Part shown: positions 23,645 to 32,741 of the stretch, piece after piece
Position numbering within the stretch: the stretch's first letter is position 1
How the letters are laid out: each line of letters starts with the position of its first letter
Source of the DNA: JAAYUD01 sp963676865
GTDB taxonomy: Bacteria; Bacteroidota; Bacteroidia; Bacteroidales; Bacteroidaceae
DNA length: 64,000 bases
Assembly (NCBI GenBank): GCA_963676865.2
Contig: CAXXSS010000004.1
Span: 1 to 64,000, forward strand
Direction: 5' to 3'
The notes under the pieces: model-generated
Databases searched by the model: none
What the model was told of the DNA's origin: nothing
Seen by the model: the letters and a program-made list of their open reading frames with translations, nothing else
Program-made: the position numbers and the translations under genes

Positions 23645-24238
23645 CTAACTATTGAGTAATATCTTTAAATATTTTTTTAGTTCGCTCAGTCCGTTAGTTT
23701 GATATCTGTTCCATAAATCGCCCATTAATGCTACTCCGCCGAAAGAGAGCGATCGCAGCATCGGAATTTTGTCTGCTGCAATGCCTCCTAGTGCTATGAC
23801 CTTACTGTCTATAGTGCCTTCTTGTTGCGCTTGCTGTAAAGACTTTATTGTAAATGCCGATTTGTAGCCTCGCTTTGAGATACTGTCGAATATCGGGCTG
23901 AGAAAAACATACTCTGCCTTTTCTTTTTTGTCTTTGACTTCTTGGAATGAGTGGCACGAACAACTAATCTGTCCATTGAATGGAACAGGAATAGTGTTAT
24001 TCCTTGAATTGATATGAATGCCTCGAAGATGGTATTTGTTACAGAGCTCGAAATGCTGATGCAATACAATATAAGGGTAGTATTGGGGTGGTATTTCTTC
24101 AATTAGTTTCTGGCATGCCGATACATCTGCTTGTGGCTTTCGCAGATGAACGATGTTTATGCCGTTTTGTAGCAACATCACGATGGCAGAAGCCTCTCCC
24201 GGCAAGAAGTCGGGAGAGGTAATAGCGATCCATTTCAT
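23645..24238 (-). CDS. ThiE/TenI-like thiamine phosphate synthase homologue
   Basis: 197 residues, shorter than ThiE. TIM-barrel motifs are present: INIVHLRKP (as in VQLREK of ThiE), LRGIHINSRNN, YVFLSPIFDSISKRGY (the phosphate loop area, as GPIFPTxTK) and VIALGGIAADKI near the end. The active-site segments are degenerate compared with the other ThiE in this operon, which suggests a TenI-like aromatase or a second synthase. TenI helps make the thiazole carboxylate phosphate in other bacteria; the actual role here is open. Last gene of the operon, 5 bases after thi4. Confidence 0.75.
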   Translation of the reverse strand: MKWIAITSPDFLPGEASAIVMLLQNGINIVHLRKPQADVSACQKLIEEIPPQYYPYIVLHQHFELCNKYHLRGIHINSRNNTIPVPFNGQISCSCHSFQEVKDKKEKAEYVFLSPIFDSISKRGYKSAFTIKSLQQAQQEGTIDSKVIALGGIAADKIPMLRSLSFGGVALMGDLWNRYQTNGLSELKKYLKILLNS

Positions 24239-24243
24239 GGATA

Positions 24244-25017
24244 TTACTTTTTAAGACGTTCTATGATCATGTCGGCCACTTTCTTGCCTGACATCAGCAT
24301 ACCGCCGAAAATAGGTCCCATGCGGGGCGTACCCGATACGGCCGAAGCAGCCATACCGCAAACGTAAAGTCCCGGATAGATTTCTTTGGTACCTTTTACT
24401 ACTTCGTCTTCGCCTGCCACAACATCCAGAGAGCGTTCTCCTATCACATTACCGGTTTCCGTGTCAAGACGAATCCCGTTTTTGCGAGCTACTGTTTTGC
24501 ATACTTCGCTATCGTGGCCTGTTCCGTCGATCACGTATTTGGCCATGATGTTGAGAGGGTCTACATGAAGTCCTTCACGCAGTACTGGTGTCCAATTGAC
24601 TACAACGCCACTCACTTCGTTATTCTTAAACACAACGTCTTCTACCGAGTAACAGTTGAAAACAGTAGCACCGGCATGCACAGCCTGATAGAGTAGGGCA
24701 GAGGTGCTCTCTATAGAATCCATTACATAGAGATTGTCTTCATAAGATTCATAATTGATCTTGAATTCTTTGACAATGTCTAGCGCTTCTCCTTGAAAGA
24801 CTATTTGGTTGAACATCATGGCTCCACCCCACATACCGCCGCCCGGAGAAAGTTTACGATCAAACTGTGCAATTCGTATTCCTGCTTTGGCCAGATAGTA
24901 GGCTGCAACAATTCCCGAAGGGCCGCCACCTACGATGGCTACATCCAGTTCCAGATTCTTTTCCAGTTTCTCGAAATAGGTACTGATGATACCTTTTGAT
25001 ACTTGTGTTTCAATCAT
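24244..25017 (-). CDS. thi4: Thi4-type ADP-thiazole synthase
   Basis: 257 residues. FAD/NAD-binding Rossmann motif VAIVGGGPSGIVAAYYLAK (28-46), SPGGGMWGGAMMFN (57-70), and a second glycine motif near the end (GLYVCGMAASAVSGTPRMGP). At the position of the sulfur-donating cysteine of yeast Thi4 there is H151 in GLHVDPLNI, as in Methanocaldococcus Thi4. That makes it the catalytic, sulfide-using type, not a suicide enzyme. It makes the thiazole from NAD, glycine and sulfide. No thiS, thiF, thiG or thiH is present, consistent with Thi4 replacing them. Confidence 0.92.
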   Translation of the reverse strand: MIETQVSKGIISTYFEKLEKNLELDVAIVGGGPSGIVAAYYLAKAGIRIAQFDRKLSPGGGMWGGAMMFNQIVFQGEALDIVKEFKINYESYEDNLYVMDSIESTSALLYQAVHAGATVFNCYSVEDVVFKNNEVSGVVVNWTPVLREGLHVDPLNIMAKYVIDGTGHDSEVCKTVARKNGIRLDTETGNVIGERSLDVVAGEDEVVKGTKEIYPGLYVCGMAASAVSGTPRMGPIFGGMLMSGKKVADMIIERLKK

Positions 25018-25030
25018 TTGTTTTTAGTTT

Positions 25031-26737
25031 TTATTTTGATGTGATACAATCTTTTTCTTCTAGTGTATGACTTATGCGCATGGCACAGAAATTGGGGCCG
25101 CACATAGTGCAATATCTACCGCCTACAGGATTGCCTGTCTTGTAATACTCGAGTGCTCTCTCCGGATCGAGCGAAAGATTAAATTGATCTTTCCAACGGA
25201 AATCGTAGCGGGCTTTGCTCAATGCATCATCACGCAACGAAGCTCCGGGGTGACCTTTTGCTAAGTCTGCCGCATGGGCAGCCATCTTGTATATCACTAC
25301 TCCGATGCGGACATCTTCTTTATCTGGCAATGCCAAATGCTCTTTGGGAGTGACATAACACAACATTGCCGTGCCATACCATCCTATTTGTGCTGCTCCG
25401 ATGGCGCTGGTTATATGGTCGTATCCGGGAGCAATATCGGTGACGAGCGGACCAAGCGTATAGAACGGAGCTTCATGACACTTTTCTATTTGCCTATCCA
25501 TGTTCTCTTTTATTTTGTGCATCGGCACATGTCCCGGGCCTTCTACAAATGCTTGTACATCTTTCGCCCAAGCGCGTTCTACCAGTTCGCCCATCGTATC
25601 CAGCTCGGCAAATTGGGCACGGTCGTTAGCATCGTAAGTCGATCCGGGACGCAATCCGTCGCCCAATGATATGGCAACGTCGTATTGAGCAAGAATATCG
25701 CAAATATCATCGAAATGTTCGTAAAGGAAACTTTCTTTCTGATGTATCTGGCACCATTTTGAGATAATACTTCCTCCACGACTCACCATCCCCGTGAGAC
25801 GCTTTGTGGCATATTGAATGTTTTTTAATCGGATGCCGCAATGGATAGTGAAGTAGTCTACTCCCTGCTCGCATTGTTCGATGAGTGTGTCACGAAACAA
25901 TTCCCATGTCAGAAGTTCTGCTTGTCCATTTACTTTCTCCATTGCTTGATACATAGGAACTGTGCCTACCGGAACAGGGCAATTGCGTATGATCCATTCG
26001 CGTGTTTCGTGAATATTGTTGCCGGTAGATAAGTCCATCAGTGTGTCTCCACCCCATTTGCAACTCCAAATCGCTTTTTCGACTTCTTCTTCTATACTCG
26101 AGGTGGTAGCCGAATTGCCAATATTGGTGTTGATCTTTACCAAGAAATGACGCCCTATAATCATTGGCTCGGCTTCCGGATGATTGATGTTGGCGGGCAA
26201 TACGGCATGTCCTGCGGCTATTTCGCTACGTACAAATTCGGGTGTAATATAGGTATTGATGCCCAATTCTTCGCAATTCATATTCTCGCGTATTGCTACA
26301 TATTCCATTTCGGGGGTGATAATTCCTTTCTTAGCATAATACATTTGCGTAATCTTGCAATCTTTTTTTGCTCGATAGGGCAACGTGATATGTTCGAATC
26401 GTAAGTGATCAAGCGATCGATCGGCAAGCCTCATTCTGCCATATTCGGAACTTATACGAGATAGTTGTTCTGTGTCTTCTCGTTTCAATATCCAAGGTAG
26501 ACGTAGCTTCGGGAGTCCTTTTCGTAAATCTATTTGTGCGTTCGGATCGCTATATGGTCCGCTTGTGTCGTACACCATGACTGGTGAATTCTCCTGCTTT
26601 GTCTCTTTCTTTTCTTCTACGGTCACTGTTGGAGTAAGTGTTACTTTTCTCATGCCAATTTGTAAATCCAGATAGATATGTCCCTCTAGATATACTTTTT
26701 CTGAACTTGGATAAGAAATCTTGATGTTTTCATTCAT
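25031..26737 (-). CDS. thiC: Phosphomethylpyrimidine synthase
   Basis: 568 residues, the usual length. Radical-SAM-type enzyme that rearranges aminoimidazole ribotide to hydroxymethylpyrimidine phosphate. The C-terminal CX2CX4C cluster (YCTMCGPNFC) holds the [4Fe-4S] centre. Family segments present: DTSGPYSDP near 55, ANINHPEAEPMIIGR, NIGNSATTSSIEEEVEKA, and MLCYVTPKEHLALP near 455. Third gene of the thiamine operon, 16 bases after thiE. Confidence 0.97.
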   Translation of the reverse strand: MNENIKISYPSSEKVYLEGHIYLDLQIGMRKVTLTPTVTVEEKKETKQENSPVMVYDTSGPYSDPNAQIDLRKGLPKLRLPWILKREDTEQLSRISSEYGRMRLADRSLDHLRFEHITLPYRAKKDCKITQMYYAKKGIITPEMEYVAIRENMNCEELGINTYITPEFVRSEIAAGHAVLPANINHPEAEPMIIGRHFLVKINTNIGNSATTSSIEEEVEKAIWSCKWGGDTLMDLSTGNNIHETREWIIRNCPVPVGTVPMYQAMEKVNGQAELLTWELFRDTLIEQCEQGVDYFTIHCGIRLKNIQYATKRLTGMVSRGGSIISKWCQIHQKESFLYEHFDDICDILAQYDVAISLGDGLRPGSTYDANDRAQFAELDTMGELVERAWAKDVQAFVEGPGHVPMHKIKENMDRQIEKCHEAPFYTLGPLVTDIAPGYDHITSAIGAAQIGWYGTAMLCYVTPKEHLALPDKEDVRIGVVIYKMAAHAADLAKGHPGASLRDDALSKARYDFRWKDQFNLSLDPERALEYYKTGNPVGGRYCTMCGPNFCAMRISHTLEEKDCITSK

Positions 26738-26753
26738 AATGCTTTTGATTGTG

Positions 26754-27383
26754 TTAAGAATGTAATGATTGAATAGTCATGATACGTTGCATTTCTGCTA
26801 TCGGATTGTTGGCTTCTAGTATCGCGCCACTCAAGGCAATACCATTGAGACCCGTTTTGAGTAGTGAATTGATGTCGTCGTAGCCGATGCCTCCGATAGC
26901 AATAATAGGAATATTTATTCCGTGCTGTTTCATCTTGTTTATAATATCGCTATACCCATCTATTCCGAGTATGGGAGCCAATCTTTTCTTTGTAGATGTA
27001 AACCGGAAAGGACCACATCCAATATAGTTGGCTCCATGTTGCCAATGCAATACAATCTCTTCGAAAGTATTGGCAGTACCTCCTATGATATAATCGTGTC
27101 CTAATATTCGCCGAGCCTCGTCAATAGGCATATCTTGTTGGCCCAGATGAACTCCATCGGCTCCGACTTGTTTTACCAATTCTACATGGTCGTCGATGAT
27201 GAATGTTGCATGGTGCTGTTTGCACATTGGTCTTATTTGATTGGCTACATCGATAATCTCATCGTTTGTTGCCTCTTTCATTCTTAACTGAATCCATCGG
27301 CATCCTCCTTCGAGAGCCATTTGGGCACTTTCTATATAAGAGTATCTGGGCGTTTGATGAGTAATAAATTGAATCTTTATCAT
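26754..27383 (-). CDS. thiE: Thiamine phosphate synthase
   Basis: 209 residues. Joins hydroxymethylpyrimidine diphosphate to thiazole phosphate. Typical motifs: GGCRWIQLRMKEA (28-40), TFIIDDHVELVKQVGADGVH then LGQQDMP, YIGCGPFRFTSTKKRLAP, and IIAIGGIGYDDI. These are the substrate pyrophosphate and phosphate loops, all intact, so this is the probable true synthase of the operon. 15 bases after thiD. Confidence 0.93.
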   Translation of the reverse strand: MIKIQFITHQTPRYSYIESAQMALEGGCRWIQLRMKEATNDEIIDVANQIRPMCKQHHATFIIDDHVELVKQVGADGVHLGQQDMPIDEARRILGHDYIIGGTANTFEEIVLHWQHGANYIGCGPFRFTSTKKRLAPILGIDGYSDIINKMKQHGINIPIIAIGGIGYDDINSLLKTGLNGIALSGAILEANNPIAEMQRIMTIQSLHS

Positions 27384-27398
27384 AGTGATAGTTTGTAT

Positions 27399-28232
27399 TT
27401 ATTCCAGTATCTTTATTAACTTTTCTGGAGCAAAGAAATGATTCAGAGGACCAGTGCCATGTCCAATGGTTAGATTGCTTCCTTCAACTAGTGCATGGTA
27501 GGTATATTCTTTGGCTAGTCGCACAGCTTCCGGCAATTCTTTTCCTCGTGCCAAATAGGCTGTAATAGCCGATGAGAGTGTACATCCCGTGCCATGTGTG
27601 TTTCGTGTATGCACCATATCCCGACTGAAAGAGTATTCTTGAACACCTTCATTGGGAGATTTATAAAAGAGATAGTCAGTCTTTCTCTCGTTTATTAGAT
27701 GCCCTCCTTTAATAAGTATTGATTGATGCGTTTTATTCATTATTCTTCGACTTGCTTCGTGTATGTCGTCGGAAGAATGTATACTCATATCAGCCAATAT
27801 TTCTGCTTCAGGAATATTGGGAGTGAGTAGATATGATTTAGGTAATAATCTGTTGCAGAAGGTCTCGAGTGCTTCTTTCTGCATCAATAGCATGCCGCTA
27901 CTCGAAACCATTATAGGATCGACAATCAGGTGCGGAATAGGATAAGAGTCGAGAGTATCACAGATTGCTTTAATTGTTGCCTCGTCGTTTATCATTCCTA
28001 TTTTTGCATACTGAGGCGAAAGGTCTTCAACGACACATCGAATTTGGTCGGCAACTATTTGTGGCTGGACGGCACAAATCGAATAAACTTTCCGAGTATT
28101 TTGCACGGTAATAGCCGTGATTACCGATGCGGCGTATACTCCGAGAGCCGACATGGTCTTAATATCTGCTTGGATGCCTGCCCCACCACAGCAGTCTGAA
28201 CCGGCAATTGTTAAGGTAGTAATAGAAAGCAC
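27399..28232 (-). CDS. thiD: Hydroxymethylpyrimidine (phosphate) kinase
   Basis: 277 residues of the ribokinase fold. N-terminal TIAGSDCCGGAGIQADIKTM binds the pyrimidine; C-terminal NTHGTGCTLSSAITAYLARG has the anion hole and catalytic aspartate position replaced in the normal GTGC motif. It phosphorylates HMP to HMP-PP. First gene of the operon, about 70 bases below the TPP riboswitch. Confidence 0.95.
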   Translation of the reverse strand: MLSITTLTIAGSDCCGGAGIQADIKTMSALGVYAASVITAITVQNTRKVYSICAVQPQIVADQIRCVVEDLSPQYAKIGMINDEATIKAICDTLDSYPIPHLIVDPIMVSSSGMLLMQKEALETFCNRLLPKSYLLTPNIPEAEILADMSIHSSDDIHEASRRIMNKTHQSILIKGGHLINERKTDYLFYKSPNEGVQEYSFSRDMVHTRNTHGTGCTLSSAITAYLARGKELPEAVRLAKEYTYHALVEGSNLTIGHGTGPLNHFFAPEKLIKILE

Positions 28233-28299
28233 ACCCTACTTAATTTATGTATTAAGAGGGGCAAATATTTGATAATATACAAAATAGAAGATGTCAGGA

Positions 28300-28386
28300 T
28301 TAAAAGTCCTCCCTACGGCAGCATTATCTGCATCAGGTTCTATGGGTATAATCTCAGCCCACCATTCGGTGAACACCCCTCTTCGG
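28300..28386 (-). promoter_or_regulatory. TPP riboswitch (THI element)
   Basis: Read leftward: AGGGGTGTTCACCGAATGGT, then GGGCTGAGATTATACCC, then AGAACCTGATGCAGATAATG and CTGCCGTAGGGA. GCTGAGA and the ACCTGAT segment are the conserved TPP-binding cores. A short AGGA/TCCT hairpin follows before thiD. It turns the operon off when thiamine diphosphate is plentiful. Confidence 0.96.
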
Positions 28387-28409
28387 ATAAATCCGATTTA
28401 TAACAAAGA

Positions 28410-28417
28410 CAAAGATA
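28410..28417 (-). promoter_or_regulatory. Candidate -7 element of the thiamine operon
   Basis: TATCTTTG on the minus strand, 24 bases before the riboswitch. No good -33 TTTG seen. Confidence 0.5.
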
Positions 28418-28487
28418 GCCCTTTTTTGTGAATATATCATTCTTTTAGATCATATATTTCATGATAATGGTGTTTCGTAATAAAATA

Positions 28488-28524
28488 AAACTCTACTCGG
28501 TATATCGCATACGGAGTAGAGTTT
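28488..28524 (-). terminator. Hairpin after the M16 protease operon
   Basis: An 11-bp perfect stem (AAACTCTACTC with GAGTAGAGTTT) around a 15-base loop, about 100 bases downstream of the protease stop. On the minus strand the stem's own AGAGTTTTATTTTA tail supplies a T-rich end. Confidence 0.6.
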
Positions 28525-28621
28525 GGCTTGCTTACCAATAATCTTAAAGAATTGTATTCACTATGATATAAACAAATATTTAAAGTCTTTATTATTTAAC
28601 ATATTAGCAATTTCTTTCCAA

Positions 28622-31441
28622 TTATATCGTTTCTTCCGACGCCATCGTGATTTCGATGCGGCGTTTTTGTCTTAGCAGCTCTTTTGCGAACTCCTGAATA
28701 TCTTGCACCGATATTTTGTTGACCATTTGCTTATAATTATAGTCAAAGTCTGTCTTTGTATAGAGTTCGTTGTAGAGTACATAATCCCAGTATTCGTTGG
28801 ATCTGATATTCTCTTCGTACTGCTTTAATAAATAGTTCTTTATTTTATTCAAGCTTTCTATCGAAGGGCCCGACTCTGATATCTTCTCCATTTCAGAGTA
28901 GACAATAGGAATCAGCTGTTTGTATTTGTCGGGAGCTGTACGGAATGATATTTTCAGAGCCATTTCGGGTTGTGGATAGCAATCAAGTTGACCGGCAACG
29001 CTTACACCGTATGTACCTCCTTGCTCTTCACGAACTTTTTCTGTATAGACATTTCTCAATACTTGCGAAAGAATATCAAGTTTCAGATCATTCTGAGCAT
29101 TGTATGTTGTTTTCCCCGTATAGTATATAGAAACGAGTGTTGACGACGTTTCTTGTTTTCGAACAAATAAATGTGTCTCGTCTACTGGCCGTATATCGGT
29201 ATGATTATCGCGGATGTTTTCTTTTTTACCATTTGAGGGTAGTGTAGCCAAATAGTTACATAGAAGTGGGCGAATTGAATCGATATTCACATTGCCTATT
29301 AAGATAACAGAAAAATCGGATGCATTCGAGAAGCGCTCTTTATACATTGATAGAATCCTATCGTAATTGAGTTGGCTAAGCGCCTCTTTTTTGAGAGGTT
29401 TTAATCGTGGGTTGTTCCCATAAAGGATAGATGTAATGGAATCTCCATAAGCTACTTTCGGATTGGCTTCACGGTTGGTCAGGAAGGAGCGCATTCTGTT
29501 GACTAGACTTTCGAAAGCCCTGTCATCACGACGTGGGGAAGTAAAGTATAAGTATGTCAATTCGAACATTGTCTTTAAGTCTTTTGTCGCGCACGCACCT
29601 TTTATTCCTTCCGTGTTGTCGTCCACAAAGGGACTGATGCGTACATTTTTACCCGATAATGTTTTCTTTAAAGAAATGGCATCCAGTTGTCCTATTCCTG
29701 CTTCGGTAATAGCGCTTGTGATAAACGAAGCATTGGGCATATCTTTTGTTTCAAACAGCGAGGAGCCTCCTTTGCTAAACATATTCATCGAAATACGGTC
29801 GGCAGCAAAATCGGTTGGCTTTATATATACCTTTAGTCCGTTAGAGAGTGTGAACAGTGTTACGCCGTGCTTGCCGTAAGATTTTTCTGATATTATCTTT
29901 CCCGATTTAGGTAACTTCTCAATCAAAGGTTGGTTGCCCACTTTATCTTCATAAGGAGTATAAGTTTTACTTTGGGCTTCTTTAACGTACGAAGCAAATT
30001 GCTCTTCCGAAGGATACTTGATATCTGCTTTATCCGGTCCATAAACAGTCATTGCCTGGTTCTTATTGTCGATCAACTCGCGAACTTTTTTGTTTATATC
30101 CTCTAAGCTTGTTTTCGTTGCAATGTCTTGATAGGCATTCAATTTAAACTCCGGTGTCAACATAGGTTCTGCATCCAGAAAGTTATTTAGACACAAGTTG
30201 ACGAAACTCGAATTCTCCCGTTTATTCCGCTCTTTGTATTGACTCTCTATTCGTGATAAGAAGTTGGCTTTTGCTCTTTTTAATTCCGTCTCTGTAAATC
30301 CGAATTGCCGTGCGCGTTCCATTTCTCCAACGAGTGCGGTAAGGCCTTCTGCAATATTGCTTTGATTGCAAGTGATGTTACCCGCCATAGCATCTTTTGT
30401 CTTGGCTATAAAGAAAGAACCATTGCGTACTGATGCCGATATGAAAGGAGGATTGGGCTGTTGCTTCAATTCCTGGAGGCGTGTATTCAGCATTGATAAT
30501 ACCAATGTCTCTTTAAAACCATCTTCTAAGTATTTAATTGAGCTTTTCTCGCTATCTGTTGCCGATTCATGTTTCATATAAAGAGAGATGTTAACCGTGG
30601 GTTGTTCTTTGTCTTTAACAATAGCAACGATCATCGAATCATTATTATTAACCGGATAATAAACTCGAGGTGCGGGATTGACCGGTGCTGGTATATTATT
30701 GAAGAGTTCTTTTATTTTCTTCTCAACAGCGTTTACATCAACATCACCTACTACAATAATTGCTTGCAAATCGGGGCGATACCATTTGTGGTAATAGTCT
30801 TTTAAGTCTTTATAAGGAAAATGATCGACAATGTCCATACTGCCTATTGGCAGACAGTCTTCATATTTTGTTCCCTTATATATAATAGGTATGGCTTGTT
30901 CCATCATTCGTTGGATAGCCATTCCTGCTCTACGGGTACGCCATTCTTCGTGAATAACACCGCGTTCTTTATCAATTTCTTTATCGCTGAGCAATAGTGA
31001 ATGACTCCAATCGTGTAGAATAAGCAAACAAGAATCGAGCACTCCTGTACGGCTGATAGGTGCCGACGAAATATTATAAACCGTTTGATCTACGCTTGTA
31101 TAAGCATTTAGGTTGGCACCGAATTTGATACCTACCGTTTCGCACCATGGCACAATCCCCAGTCCGTTGCTATCACCGGGAAAATGTACGGTTCCATTGA
31201 AAGCCATGTGCTCTAGAAAATGAGCTAATCCTCGTTGGCGAGGTTCTTCCAATATAGAACCTACTTGCTGGGCTATGTAGAAGTCTGCAATCTTAGGCGT
31301 TTTGTTATTGTATCTGATGTAATAGGTTAGCCCATTTGCGAGTTTGCCTTTTCTTATTTCTGTATCTTGTGGCAAGGATTGAGCTAATGCCGGCATTATA
31401 GCCGACATTAGCAAGGATACCCAAATCAATTTTAGTCTCAT
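28622..31441 (-). CDS. Secreted M16 (insulinase/pitrilysin) metalloprotease
   Basis: 939 residues with a Sec signal peptide (1-20, ending PALAQ). N-terminal M16 domain with the inverted zinc motif HFLEH (H74, E77, H78) and the distal glutamate in ERGVIHEEWRTR (about residue 160). A second, inactive M16 half follows (from about 520, ITSAITEAGIG) with the usual RxxY-type substrate contacts near the C-terminus. Two-domain M16 enzymes degrade short or unfolded polypeptides inside a closing chamber. Last gene of a five-gene operon headed by a TonB-dependent receptor, which suggests it processes an imported peptide or protein in the periplasm. Confidence 0.9.
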   Translation of the reverse strand: MRLKLIWVSLLMSAIMPALAQSLPQDTEIRKGKLANGLTYYIRYNNKTPKIADFYIAQQVGSILEEPRQRGLAHFLEHMAFNGTVHFPGDSNGLGIVPWCETVGIKFGANLNAYTSVDQTVYNISSAPISRTGVLDSCLLILHDWSHSLLLSDKEIDKERGVIHEEWRTRRAGMAIQRMMEQAIPIIYKGTKYEDCLPIGSMDIVDHFPYKDLKDYYHKWYRPDLQAIIVVGDVDVNAVEKKIKELFNNIPAPVNPAPRVYYPVNNNDSMIVAIVKDKEQPTVNISLYMKHESATDSEKSSIKYLEDGFKETLVLSMLNTRLQELKQQPNPPFISASVRNGSFFIAKTKDAMAGNITCNQSNIAEGLTALVGEMERARQFGFTETELKRAKANFLSRIESQYKERNKRENSSFVNLCLNNFLDAEPMLTPEFKLNAYQDIATKTSLEDINKKVRELIDNKNQAMTVYGPDKADIKYPSEEQFASYVKEAQSKTYTPYEDKVGNQPLIEKLPKSGKIISEKSYGKHGVTLFTLSNGLKVYIKPTDFAADRISMNMFSKGGSSLFETKDMPNASFITSAITEAGIGQLDAISLKKTLSGKNVRISPFVDDNTEGIKGACATKDLKTMFELTYLYFTSPRRDDRAFESLVNRMRSFLTNREANPKVAYGDSITSILYGNNPRLKPLKKEALSQLNYDRILSMYKERFSNASDFSVILIGNVNIDSIRPLLCNYLATLPSNGKKENIRDNHTDIRPVDETHLFVRKQETSSTLVSIYYTGKTTYNAQNDLKLDILSQVLRNVYTEKVREEQGGTYGVSVAGQLDCYPQPEMALKISFRTAPDKYKQLIPIVYSEMEKISESGPSIESLNKIKNYLLKQYEENIRSNEYWDYVLYNELYTKTDFDYNYKQMVNKISVQDIQEFAKELLRQKRRIEITMASEETI

Positions 31442-31468
31442 AAATCAAATGATTAAATTTATTATTTG

Positions 31469-32713
31469 TTACTGCATTAATGAAGGTGTAGCTTCGGCAT
31501 CGAAGTCATCGGTAGAATTATTCGTATCTTTCAGCACATTTCGTCCATTCTTTACCTCCGCTATCTTGCGCCTTACTGATTTAGCATATCGGGTGGCATC
31601 GCTAGTTGTCGTTCCGCAATGCGTCCATCCCGAATCCAACGTAGCGGAAGTTACATTCCATACATATCCTGCACTGACACTTAGATTTACAGCATCAAGT
31701 ATCCATGCGTTTGGCATTTCATAACCTTTGCCTGTCATGGTATAATTGCCTGCAGCAAGAGACATGATATACGAATAGGTATATTGATACTTAGCAAGGA
31801 ATGTTGCTTTGTCGACTTCCGGTTTGGCAATGGCGTACGATTTGAAGCCTCTGTTATGTAGAGAAAAATAGGATGCTGTGTAGCAATACCATTTATCTAG
31901 ATTAGGAACGTTAGGGTTATCTGTGTCCAGATATTTTGGGTTGGACGATTCGTCGTAGAATTCGAAATCAGCTTTGCTTAAGTCTATTGAGTTCGTGTTT
32001 GCCTCTTTGTGGTTTTGAGCGTTGAGGGCGATAATGATAGATTTTCCCGATTCTACCGCATGTTCCTTTCCACTCCCCGGAATGCAATAGATGGCATCAA
32101 CCGTCATTGCTTGCGACATCAAATCCGGTGTATAATCATACTTGGATACTGTCATGAATGAAGACTCTAATATCGCTATCCCGTCGGCATAAAGAGTGTT
32201 ATCCGAATTGTTTGTGATTTTAAAATATTGATCACCTGCATATTGCTTTCCTTCTGGTGTGAGTGTGCCGGTAAAGAATATTTCTTCAATAACGAATCCT
32301 TGTTGTGCGCTGTATGTTGCCAGCGACATTGTTTTGGCAATACTAGTAGCGTTTATAGCTACACCGTCACTAGAAGCTTTGACTTCGTTGTTTACGGTGG
32401 TACCATTTAGTTGGTATTCTATATTTCCTGTTACAGAAATATTGTAATTGCCTTCGGGCACTGTAACAGATGCCGTATAATTGCTCTGTGAAAGATTGAA
32501 CGTATTAGCGGTATATTTTTTACCTGTCTGGACATTGGTCAAAGTAGCAGCACCATCTTTTAGAGTGGGAGAGTCAAGATTAATGGGCATTTCCAGTTTG
32601 ATAGAATATGTTACGGTTGGGGTTGTGTCATTGTCGCTACAAGCTCCCAATAGCATACATATAACGACACTTAGTATCGTCATTGCGTTAAATAAATGTT
32701 TTCTTTTCATCAT
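31469..32713 (-). CDS. DUF4876 lipoprotein
   Basis: 414 residues. Lipobox LLGACS (about C25). An N-terminal beta-sandwich (about 35-110, with VPEGNYNISVTGNIEYQL) precedes the DUF4876 region: GFVIEEIFFTGTLTPEGKQY and QYFKITNNSDNTLYADGIAI, then a cysteine-containing YCIPGSGKEH. Ends with ATRYAKSVRRKIAEV. DUF4876 proteins are seen next to TonB-dependent receptors in Bacteroidetes; they are presumed surface ligand-binding proteins. 28 bases before the M16 gene and 28 after the beta-barrel gene. Confidence 0.85.
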   Translation of the reverse strand: MMKRKHLFNAMTILSVVICMLLGACSDNDTTPTVTYSIKLEMPINLDSPTLKDGAATLTNVQTGKKYTANTFNLSQSNYTASVTVPEGNYNISVTGNIEYQLNGTTVNNEVKASSDGVAINATSIAKTMSLATYSAQQGFVIEEIFFTGTLTPEGKQYAGDQYFKITNNSDNTLYADGIAILESSFMTVSKYDYTPDLMSQAMTVDAIYCIPGSGKEHAVESGKSIIIALNAQNHKEANTNSIDLSKADFEFYDESSNPKYLDTDNPNVPNLDKWYCYTASYFSLHNRGFKSYAIAKPEVDKATFLAKYQYTYSYIMSLAAGNYTMTGKGYEMPNAWILDAVNLSVSAGYVWNVTSATLDSGWTHCGTTTSDATRYAKSVRRKIAEVKNGRNVLKDTNNSTDDFDAEATPSLMQ

Positions 32714-32741
32714 TTTATTTTATTTGATAGTTAATATTTTA

